A DNA stretch of 12,762 nt from SZUA-230 sp964581095 (GTDB lineage: Bacteria > Bacteroidota > Bacteroidia > Cytophagales > Cyclobacteriaceae), in assembly GCA_964581095.1 (NCBI GenBank), contig CAZONK010000091.1, forward strand, positions 1 to 12,762, read 5' to 3'. Numbering within the stretch: position 1 is the stretch's first letter; each line of letters starts with the position of its first letter. The notes beneath the pieces are model-generated. The model worked only from the letters and a program-made list of their open reading frames with translations. It ran no database searches and was not told the DNA's origin. This document shows, one piece after another, positions 6,843 through 12,762 of the stretch. The translations under genes and the position numbers were made by a program.

Positions 6843-7232
6843 ATGTCACAGAAAGTATTTATTATTGAAGACGATACTATCTATTCAGAATTTCTGAAAA
6901 AAAATCTGCGCACAAAATATAAAATTTATTCCTACTATACCGCCGAAGATGCTATCCTGGCGTTAAAATCAATTGCCCCCGATGTATTGATTATTGACTA
7001 CAAACTACCGGGTATGAATGGTATTGAACTTTATGAGAACGTAAAGGACAACTTGTCAAATGACGTAAAAGTAATTATTACAAGTGGAATCGACGACGGA
7101 AACCTTGTGCTCGAATTTATTAAAAAAGGGATTCGTGACTATGTAATCAAAGACGAAAATGTGATAGAATCGCTTATGGCAATCATAGAAGATAAAGAGG
7201 ATTTATATCATGAATCCGGATTGGATAATTGA
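6843..7232 (+). CDS. Stand-alone response regulator (CheY-like receiver)
   Basis: This 129-aa protein consists of one receiver domain with no output domain. The acidic pocket is E9-D10-D11 (FIIEDD), the phospho-acceptor is D52 in LIIDYKLPGMNG, the switch Thr/Ser is T80-S81 in VIITSG, and the conserved lysine is K103 in VIKDE, where the more usual residue after Lys is Pro. All catalytic residues are present, so it should be phosphorylatable. A single-domain regulator acts by protein-protein contact or as a relay rather than by binding DNA directly. Its own promoter lies just upstream. Its 3' end overlaps the 3' end of a histidine kinase on the opposite strand by 25 bp (7208-7232). The adjacency makes the kinase a likely partner, though they cannot be co-transcribed. 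Confidence 0.92.
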   Translation: MSQKVFIIEDDTIYSEFLKKNLRTKYKIYSYYTAEDAILALKSIAPDVLIIDYKLPGMNGIELYENVKDNLSNDVKVIITSGIDDGNLVLEFIKKGIRDYVIKDENVIESLMAIIEDKEDLYHESGLDN

Positions 7233-8116
7233 AGTGGTAATTCTACTACAAAGGTTGCTCCATTTTCATTTCCTTCCCTATTTTTATAATATATCTTCCC
7301 ATTCAGAAACCCTACCAACGTTTTTGTGATTGAAAGTCCCAATCCTGTAGAGCTTTCACCCCCGGTTGGCATTGCATGCAGAACCTCATACTTTTTAAAT
7401 AATCTACTTTGATCCTCTATTATAATGCCAGGCCCTTCATCATGTACTTCAGTAATAAGAAGGTCATTCGTCTTTTCTATGTAGATTGAAATTGTTGATT
7501 TCAAGGGTGAAAATTTAACAGCATTCGAAATAAGGTTGTCAAATATCCTATTGAGGTATTGTTTGTCTGATGTAATTGTATGAGGTCCGGAAGATTCAAT
7601 AATATCAATTGTTTGTTCCTTTTTATTTGAATAAGAATTGTATGATTTTACCAGGCTCTTAATAAGTTTACTAATATTCACATCTGTCAGATTCATCTGA
7701 ACACCCTTGAATTCAATAGCCCTGATATCCAACAGATTGCGGATCAGATCTAATCCATCCCTGACCACAATATTCATTTTATTCATGTAATCCAATTGGT
7801 CTTCTGTAAGATTATCGGAGGATAAATAAATTAAGTTCGATAGCGCAAATACCCTGTTCAATGGAGCCTTCAAATCATGAGAAACAATACTTATCACATC
7901 GTTTTTCTCATCATTTAGTTCTTTTAGATTTACATTCTGTTCCTCAAGGATTTTATTTTTCCCATTGATCAATTCAAATTCTTCTGAAATAACATTGATT
8001 TTTCGTGCATATTCCTTCAAAATATTTCTCTTGTGTTGTAAAGCAATGAGAAGTCCTCCAATTAAAAGGAAAAGGAAAATTATAAATATCCACTCATATA
8101 CAACGATCCATTCCAT
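7208..8116 (-). CDS. Membrane-anchored histidine kinase without a sensor domain
   Basis: This 302-aa kinase is read from ATG 8116; a TTG six bases earlier is possible but less likely. One membrane segment (about 9-27) is followed by a charged coiled-coil-like linker (about 28-75). The HisKA domain carries the phospho-acceptor H80 in VSHDLKAPLNR. The HATPase domain has an N-box with N194 and N198 (FDNLISNAVKFSP), a G1 box DEGPGI (about 226-231), an F box around RLFKKYEV and a G2 box TGLGLSI (about 257-263). All are intact. No PAS, HAMP or periplasmic sensing domain is present, so input must come through the membrane segment, the linker or a partner protein. It converges on and overlaps the receiver gene by 25 bp, and diverges from the DUF3179 lipoprotein across a 154-bp gap. 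Confidence 0.92.
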   Translation of the reverse strand: MEWIVVYEWIFIIFLFLLIGGLLIALQHKRNILKEYARKINVISEEFELINGKNKILEEQNVNLKELNDEKNDVISIVSHDLKAPLNRVFALSNLIYLSSDNLTEDQLDYMNKMNIVVRDGLDLIRNLLDIRAIEFKGVQMNLTDVNISKLIKSLVKSYNSYSNKKEQTIDIIESSGPHTITSDKQYLNRIFDNLISNAVKFSPLKSTISIYIEKTNDLLITEVHDEGPGIIIEDQSRLFKKYEVLHAMPTGGESSTGLGLSITKTLVGFLNGKIYYKNREGNENGATFVVELPLQLSNPDS

Positions 8117-8270
8117 GTACAAACTAAATTTCCTTTAAAGAATAAAAATATGATTACAAAAAAAGGGGTATTTCTTCCAAAAATTAAAGATTTGTGTACA
8201 AAATAATCAACAATTGAAACTTTTTGGTATTGATTGTTTGTTTTATTGTACATCACAAATCACAAATATT

Positions 8271-9353
8271 ATGAAAATAGGTTCACATATAGGTCTTATG
8301 GTTGGCATCATTTTATTTATAGGTTGTACTGAAGAAGAACCGATAGGCAATCCATCTTCAGGAGGAGGAAACACTACTACCAATTGGCTAATTCCAGTTG
8401 GAGCAGTTCTTGATGGAGGGCCCGGCAAAGACGGCATTCCGGCACTGTTAGACCCTGAGTTCGTAAACCCCTCAGAAATTAATTATATTACAGACGATGA
8501 CCTTGTAATTGGTTACAAATTTGGTGATGAAATAAAAGCCTATCCGCACGCCATCCTTGATTGGCATGAAATTGCCAATGATGGTATAAGTAATAACTTG
8601 TATTCAATAATTTACTGTCCTCTTACAGGGACCTCGATGAACTGGAGTCGCCAGATTGGTGGAACAAGTTCAACTTTTGGAGTTTCAGGATTACTTTATA
8701 ATTCAAATATTATCCCGTATGACAGATCATCAGATAGTAACTGGAGCCAGATGCGTTACGATTGTGTTAATGGACCCCTTATCGGGGAAGTAGTGACGTT
8801 TTTTCACGTTGTAGAAACTACCTGGGGAACCTGGAAAAAAATGTATCCCGATACAAAAGTAATGTCAACGAATACAGGCTTTTCCAGAAATTACAACCGC
8901 TATCCTTACACCACAGCAAACGGCGATTATCGCTTTGATGAATTTCTATTGTTTCCCATTGAAAATGTTGATTCCAGATTACCAAGGAAAGAACGTGTAC
9001 TTGGGATAATCATTGAGGACGCTGTAAGGGCATATAGATTTGAGGAATTCAAAGATGGACCCGGTGTAATAGAAGATGTACTCTCAGGAGAAAAAATAGT
9101 TGTGATTGGATCCAAACCTGATAATTATATGGTTGCTTTTATAACAGAGAATGATGAAATACTGAGCCCACTTGTGAATGGGGATATTTCAGAAGGAATT
9201 GCGGAAGATCAGAATGGAAACATTTACGATGCATTTGGATTTGTGGTTTCAGGACCAGATGTAGGAAAAAGGTTAAAAATCACCAAATCCTACCTGGGGT
9301 ATTGGTTTTCATGGCCGGCATTTTATCCTAACATTGAAATTTATAATAACTAA
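8271..9353 (+). CDS. DUF3179 domain lipoprotein
   Basis: This 360-aa protein is read from ATG 8271. The frame stays open to TTG 8214, but the ATG starts a proper lipoprotein signal: MKIGSHIGLMVGIILFIGC with the lipid-modified Cys at 19. TEEEP follows immediately, an acidic stretch of the kind that promotes surface display in Bacteroidota. A Gly/Ser/Thr linker (about 27-38) leads to the DUF3179 domain. Family hallmarks include KAYPHAILDWHEIAND, IIYCPLTGTSMNW with C116, FGVSGLLYNSNIIPYDR, and ETTWGTWKKMYPDTKVMS; C165 lies in YDCVNG. The motif CPLTGT replaces the more usual CPLCxS, so only one Cys of that pair is present. The domain has no established function. Its gene is followed after 81 bp by the arsM-like gene, which has its own promoter. 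Confidence 0.85.
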   Translation: MKIGSHIGLMVGIILFIGCTEEEPIGNPSSGGGNTTTNWLIPVGAVLDGGPGKDGIPALLDPEFVNPSEINYITDDDLVIGYKFGDEIKAYPHAILDWHEIANDGISNNLYSIIYCPLTGTSMNWSRQIGGTSSTFGVSGLLYNSNIIPYDRSSDSNWSQMRYDCVNGPLIGEVVTFFHVVETTWGTWKKMYPDTKVMSTNTGFSRNYNRYPYTTANGDYRFDEFLLFPIENVDSRLPRKERVLGIIIEDAVRAYRFEEFKDGPGVIEDVLSGEKIVVIGSKPDNYMVAFITENDEILSPLVNGDISEGIAEDQNGNIYDAFGFVVSGPDVGKRLKITKSYLGYWFSWPAFYPNIEIYNN

Positions 9354-9378
9354 CGCAGTATCCATCCAAGCTACCGGG

Positions 9379-9407
9379 TTGTTATATACAAATTTGGAAT
9401 ACCTTTG
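9379..9407 (+). promoter_or_regulatory. Strong Bacteroidota-type promoter of the arsM-like gene
   Basis: TTG at 9379-9381 is followed by an 18-bp spacer and TACCTTTG (9400-9407), a perfect TAnnTTTG. Transcription would start near 9413, about 22 nt before ATG 9435. It indicates that the methyltransferase is transcribed independently of the DUF3179 gene. No clear ArsR-type dyad was seen around it. Confidence 0.65.
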
Positions 9408-9434
9408 TTTTATATGCTGGTTTAAATTAACTAT

Positions 9435-10406
9435 ATGAGTTCCTACCTGGATACTACGATTGATGTGTATAAAGAGGCGGCGCTTTCACCTAATGAAGGT
9501 CTATGCTGTACAACAAGTGCTTCCTGGGATTTCCCGGGACTGGTAATTCCAGGTAAAATGCTTCAGATGAACTATGGCTGCGGTAGTACTGTACATCCCC
9601 GCGATCTGATTAATAATCCTTCGGTTCTTTATGTAGGTGTAGGTGGTGGAATGGAACTTCTGCAATTTTCTTACTTTAGCCGCCACCATGGAAATGTAAT
9701 CGGTATTGATGTAGTTGACGAAATGCTGACATCGTGCGACCAAAATTTAAAGGAAGCAGAATCAAAAAACAACTGGTTTGAAAGAGCGTTCATAACACTA
9801 AAAAAAGGTGATGCCCTTTCATTGCCACAGGAAGACTCATCTGTAGATGTAGCCGCACAAAATTGTCTTTTCAATATTTTTTCAAGAGAGGATCTCAAAA
9901 AAGCACTTGAAGAAATGTACAGGGTATTGAAACCTCATGGTAGATTGATTCTTTCAGATCCTGTATGTGAAACTAGCATGCCCGAAGATTTAAAAAGTAA
10001 TGAACGGCTCCGGGCGTTGTGCCTCAGCGGTGCAATCCCTTTAAAGGAATACATAAATTTAGTTGCCGGAGTAGGATTTGGTACAATCGAAATCAGGGCC
10101 AAATATCCTTACCGGGTTTTATCCAAACCACATTATGATGTTTCCCAGCAGATATACATTGAAAGTGTGGAAGTATGTGCTATTAAAGATCCGATGCCCG
10201 ATGACGGACCTTGTGTATTTACTGGAAGATCAGCAATTTATCATGGACAAGACGAATATTTTGATGATAACAAAGGCCATGTATTAGTAAATAACCAACC
10301 ACTGGCGGTTTGTGACAAAACCGCAACAAATCTAGAAATACTTTTGAATTCAGATATCACGATCTCACCATCCACCTGGCACTACGCAGGAGGAGGTTGC
10401 TGCTGA
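9435..10406 (+). CDS. arsM: Arsenosugar-type arsenite S-adenosylmethionine methyltransferase
   Basis: This 323-aa cytoplasmic enzyme matches the ArsM subgroup associated with arsenosugar synthesis, which transfers methyl groups from SAM to trivalent arsenic. The SAM motif is VLYVGVGGGMEL (64-75) with GIDVVDEML as the following acidic strand. Cysteines that could bind As(III) are C24-C25 (GLCCTT), C49 (NYGCGST), C144 (QNCLFNIF) and C196 (RALCLSG). Their order and spacing parallel the four cysteines known in algal ArsM. The subgroup's C-terminal extension is present (VEVCAIKDPMP, then GPCVFTG, ending GGGCC). In many genomes this gene is next to arsS, a radical-SAM protein that builds the arsenosugar; here the downstream gene is a TPR protein. 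It has its own promoter. Substrate is assigned by similarity to the remembered family pattern. Confidence 0.88.
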   Translation: MSSYLDTTIDVYKEAALSPNEGLCCTTSASWDFPGLVIPGKMLQMNYGCGSTVHPRDLINNPSVLYVGVGGGMELLQFSYFSRHHGNVIGIDVVDEMLTSCDQNLKEAESKNNWFERAFITLKKGDALSLPQEDSSVDVAAQNCLFNIFSREDLKKALEEMYRVLKPHGRLILSDPVCETSMPEDLKSNERLRALCLSGAIPLKEYINLVAGVGFGTIEIRAKYPYRVLSKPHYDVSQQIYIESVEVCAIKDPMPDDGPCVFTGRSAIYHGQDEYFDDNKGHVLVNNQPLAVCDKTATNLEILLNSDITISPSTWHYAGGGCC

Positions 10407-10426
10407 GTTGATTCGCAGATAAATTG

Positions 10427-10454
10427 ATAGTTCTGAAATGGTTTCCATAGTTCT
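10427..10454. repeat. Pair of 8-bp direct repeats upstream of TPR gene
   Basis: ATAGTTCT occurs at 10427-10434 and 10447-10454, exactly 20 bp apart (two helical turns). A short GAAA-TGG-TTTC inverted repeat lies between them. They sit about 30-60 bp upstream of the TPR gene's -7 box, where an activator or repressor could bind. This may be chance. Confidence 0.3.
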
Positions 10455-10487
10455 TTCCCTAAAAGTTCATTGAACCACATTTATTCA

Positions 10488-10495
10488 TATTTTTG
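10488..10495 (+). promoter_or_regulatory. Candidate -7 box for the TPR-ROK operon
   Basis: TATTTTTG is a perfect TAnnTTTG match 18 bp before ATG 10514. TTG at 10470-10472 is only 15 bp away, shorter than usual, so the -33 element is uncertain. The box lies within an inverted repeat TTATTC-N8-GAATAA (10481-10500). Confidence 0.4.
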
Positions 10496-10513
10496 AATAA
10501 ATAATTAATTACA

Positions 10514-11641
10514 ATGAAACCGATACATCTGTATTTCCTGATACTATCACTGCTTTTTTCAATCCCTGTTATTGGACAAAATAATAAATCAGAAGATTTC
10601 TTAAAACGAGGAAAGGAAAAGATTAAAAACGAGCAATATTCGGAAGCTGAATCATTGTTTAAATCGGCCATCATGGCTGATCCTTTCAACGCAGCAGCAT
10701 ACAATGAAAGAGGAAAAGTGCGGGCAATGCTTGAGAACTACTACGGAGCTATTGGTGACTATAATTTCGCCATTGAATACGACTCCACGCTGGCAGAATC
10801 TTATAATAACCGGGGTGTAGCAAAATTTTACCTGGGTGACGATGCAGGGGCAATCCCGGATTTTAATGATGCACTTAAAAAGAACCCCGAATATGAGGAC
10901 GCCTTTGCTAACAGAGGTTACGCATGGTACAACCTTGAGTATTATGAAGAAGCCTATTTTGATTTTTCACGTGCTTTGCACATCAATCCTGATAACGCAG
11001 ATATCCTCTTTAACAGGGGAGTTACCAGCGCTGAAATCGGTGAGTATGTGAGTGCTATCGAGGATTATTCAAAATCGATTGCCCTTGATCCCAATGATGC
11101 TGAAACATTTAATTTCAGGGGAGTTGCCTTTTACAATGTTGGAAATTTTGAATTAGCAATAAATGATTATACAACATCTATTAAAATGGATACATCGGAT
11201 GCCACTAAATTCGATAACCGGGCATTGGCAAGAACAGCGATTGAAGATTTCCAGGGTGCAATCGAAGATTATACTACGTCACTAAAATTAGCTCCTGATG
11301 ATCCGGACAGCTATAATTTCAGAGGGGTAGCCAAATATAACCTGGAAGATTACGAAGGAGCAATTGAGGATTACACCATTGCTATTGAATTAGATCCAGA
11401 AGAAGCTTTATTTTATGATAACAGAGCGGCCGCAAAAAATGAAAATGAAGATTTTCAGGGAGCTATTGAAGACTACACTGCTTCAATTTATTTGTTTCCT
11501 TCTGATCCTGAAACCTACTATTTCAGGGCATTGGCAAAATTTGAGTTGAGCAATAATTATGATGCATGCCTCGATTTAAATACAGCCCTGAAAATGGGAA
11601 TGGAATCGGCGGAAAAGGCAATAAAAAAGAATTGTAAATAA
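10514..11641 (+). CDS. Exported TPR-repeat protein with ten 34-residue repeats
   Basis: This 375-aa protein has a Sec signal peptide (MKPIHLYFLILSLLFSIPVIG, cleavage near IG/QNN). Ten tandem tetratricopeptide repeats in strict 34-residue register follow, beginning near residues 27, 61, 95, 129, 163, 197, 231, 265, 299 and 333. The repeats share the pattern 'NRG-A---L--Y-GAIEDY--AI-LDP'. Repeats 5-9 are especially alike (GAIEDYT recurs), suggesting internal duplication. TPR arrays form a superhelical scaffold for binding other proteins; after export it would act in the periplasm. A single Cys lies at the extreme C-terminus (KKNCK). The ROK kinase gene begins six bases after its stop, so the two are probably co-transcribed, although one product is exported and the other cytoplasmic. 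The binding partner is unknown. Confidence 0.9.
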   Translation: MKPIHLYFLILSLLFSIPVIGQNNKSEDFLKRGKEKIKNEQYSEAESLFKSAIMADPFNAAAYNERGKVRAMLENYYGAIGDYNFAIEYDSTLAESYNNRGVAKFYLGDDAGAIPDFNDALKKNPEYEDAFANRGYAWYNLEYYEEAYFDFSRALHINPDNADILFNRGVTSAEIGEYVSAIEDYSKSIALDPNDAETFNFRGVAFYNVGNFELAINDYTTSIKMDTSDATKFDNRALARTAIEDFQGAIEDYTTSLKLAPDDPDSYNFRGVAKYNLEDYEGAIEDYTIAIELDPEEALFYDNRAAAKNENEDFQGAIEDYTASIYLFPSDPETYYFRALAKFELSNNYDACLDLNTALKMGMESAEKAIKKNCK

Positions 11642-11647
11642 AATAAT

Positions 11648-12613
11648 ATGAAGCAACTGGCATTAGGAATAGATATTGGAGGAACAAATACGAAATTCGG
11701 TTTTGTCGACAAGGAAGGAAATTCCCTGGGTGAAAACAGTTTCCCAACAAATGACGACGTTCCCTTTGATGAATATTTGGAGGAACTGGTACGCCACGTT
11801 ATTACAGAACGTGACAAAATTAAATTTGACTTTGAACTGATTGGGGCAGGTATTGGTGCCCCCAATGGAAATTATCTGCGGGGAACTATCGAGTACCCAA
11901 CAAATCTTGACTGGAAAGGAGTGACCCCGTTTGTTGATAAATTCAGGGAGCATTTTGACATCCCCACAGTACTCACCAATGATGCTAATGCTGCCGCAAT
12001 GGGTGAAATGGTATTCGGAGGGGCTAAGGGAATGAAGGATTTCATCGTCTTTACATTGGGTACCGGCCTGGGTAGCGGCATTGTTGCAAATGGAAAAATA
12101 GTGTACGGACATGATGGTTTTGCCGGCGAACTTGGTCATACACTTGTCAATGTTTTCGGGAGGGAATGTGGCTGCGGGAGGCGTGGTTGTCTCGAAACGT
12201 ACGTTTCTGCAACAGGAATTAAGCGAACGGTATATAAATTATTGGCGGACTACCTTGATGAAAGCGAACTTTCCAGGGTACCATTTAACGAACTTACTGC
12301 AGAAATGATTACTAAAGCCGCCATCAAAAAAGATACCATTGCTATTCGCGCTTTTGAATATACAGGAAGGATTCTGGGTATGAAGCTTGCAGATACGATT
12401 ACACATTTCAGTCCGGAGGCAATATTTCTTTGTGGTGGGCTGGTCAATGCGGGTGATTACCTGATGAAACCAACCCGGCAGTATCTTGATGATAACCTGA
12501 TGCCCTTGTATAAAAAGAACCCTCCAAAGCTTCTTGCTTCAGGATTGTTGAACAAAAATGCAGCTATATTGGGTGCAAGCAGTATGGTTTGGGGGAAAAA
12601 GAAATTCAGATAA
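11648..12613 (+). CDS. ROK-family sugar kinase (glucokinase-like)
   Basis: This 321-aa cytoplasmic kinase phosphorylates a sugar with ATP. The phosphate-binding motif DIGGTNTK is at residues 9-16. The catalytic Asp is D112 in LTNDANAAAMGE. The sugar-contact/zinc region is E161-L-G-H164, and the ROK zinc motif CGCGRRGCLE supplies C174, C176 and C181. An adenosine-side glycine motif, FLCGGLVNAG, is near the C-terminus. Length and motif order are normal, and the zinc site indicates an active kinase rather than a degenerate regulator; there is no N-terminal winged helix, so it is not a ROK repressor. Glucose, N-acetylglucosamine and N-acetylmannosamine are all possible substrates; glucokinase is the default guess. 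It starts six bases after the TPR gene. Confidence 0.9.
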   Translation: MKQLALGIDIGGTNTKFGFVDKEGNSLGENSFPTNDDVPFDEYLEELVRHVITERDKIKFDFELIGAGIGAPNGNYLRGTIEYPTNLDWKGVTPFVDKFREHFDIPTVLTNDANAAAMGEMVFGGAKGMKDFIVFTLGTGLGSGIVANGKIVYGHDGFAGELGHTLVNVFGRECGCGRRGCLETYVSATGIKRTVYKLLADYLDESELSRVPFNELTAEMITKAAIKKDTIAIRAFEYTGRILGMKLADTITHFSPEAIFLCGGLVNAGDYLMKPTRQYLDDNLMPLYKKNPPKLLASGLLNKNAAILGASSMVWGKKKFR

Positions 12614-12670
12614 TCTATCATTGGTTGAAGCATACAGGCAAAATAACTACAAAGTCCGAAAATTTTATTA

Positions 12671-12730
12671 TCATTAGTTGTACACACAACGATTAACCCG
12701 GATTATCCATGACTTTGTCATAACTAATGA
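12671..12730. repeat. Nested inverted repeats downstream of the ROK gene
   Basis: TCATTAGTT (12671-12679) and AACTAATGA (12722-12730) form a perfect 9-bp outer stem. Within it are GTTGT-ACAC-ACAAC (12677-12690) and ATGAC-TTT-GTCAT (12709-12721). They could fold as one long stem or two small hairpins. This 149-bp tail of the window shows no coding sequence. The structure could be a terminator for the TPR-ROK operon or a regulatory site for the next gene outside the window; no long T-run follows. Confidence 0.35.
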
Positions 12731-12762
12731 CGATAAATAATTGAAATCACTTGATTGTCAAT

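Noticed and set aside
8123..8270. A small ORF or RNA gene in the kinase/DUF3179 intergenic region.
   Set aside because: The stretch is AT-rich with short repeats (TCACAAA twice near the DUF3179 start) but no stable fold or coding signal was seen.
11663..12139. 158-aa minus-strand open frame opposite the ROK gene.
   Set aside because: It lies entirely inside a strongly conserved kinase gene and shows no independent protein features.

Overview
The window looks like a chromosomal segment from a Bacteroidota bacterium, probably a free-living Cytophagia/Flavobacteriia-like lineage. The base composition is AT-rich. Several genes belong to families typical of the phylum (DUF3127, DUF4136, DUF5916, DUF3179). 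Exported proteins carry Bacteroidota-style lipoprotein or Sec signals, Shine-Dalgarno sites are poor, and some starts have upstream boxes of the Bacteroidota sigma-A type (TTG about 18 bp before TAnnTTTG). No rRNA, tRNA, CRISPR, insertion sequence or phage gene was recognised. Placement below phylum is inference.

Layout. Positions 264-1925 (+) encode an exported amidase-signature enzyme. It converges on a minus-strand block running from about 5.9 kb to 2.0 kb. In transcription order that block holds a 65-aa hypothetical protein, the decayed 3' end of a DUF5916 outer-membrane-type gene, a small membrane protein translationally coupled to a DUF4136 lipoprotein, a two-domain iron-sulfur protein (Fer4_19 plus CDGSH), and an exported protein built from about twelve short G-x-Q repeats. 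From 6.07 kb the plus strand carries a DUF3127 protein with an SSB-like C-terminal tip, a small glycine-rich membrane protein and a stand-alone response regulator. The response regulator ends tail-to-tail, overlapping by 25 bp, with a minus-strand histidine kinase (7208-8116). Divergent from the kinase is a DUF3179 lipoprotein. Then come an arsenosugar-type arsenite methyltransferase (ArsM-like), a ten-repeat TPR protein and a ROK-family sugar kinase; the last two probably form an operon.

How the genes fit together. The clearest functional units are the kinase/regulator pair, the coupled small membrane protein/DUF4136 pair, and the TPR-ROK pair. The arsM-like gene has a good promoter of its own and no arsS, arsR or efflux gene beside it in this window. 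The rest looks like ordinary genome content rather than one multi-gene system.

The most informative local observations are the DUF5916 remnant, in which individual frameshifts and one nonsense codon can be read; the isolated arsM; the SSB-like tail on DUF3127; and the overlapping convergent two-component genes. I did not find a convincing undescribed defence, mobile or RNA system. All assignments come from reading motifs, without database searches.
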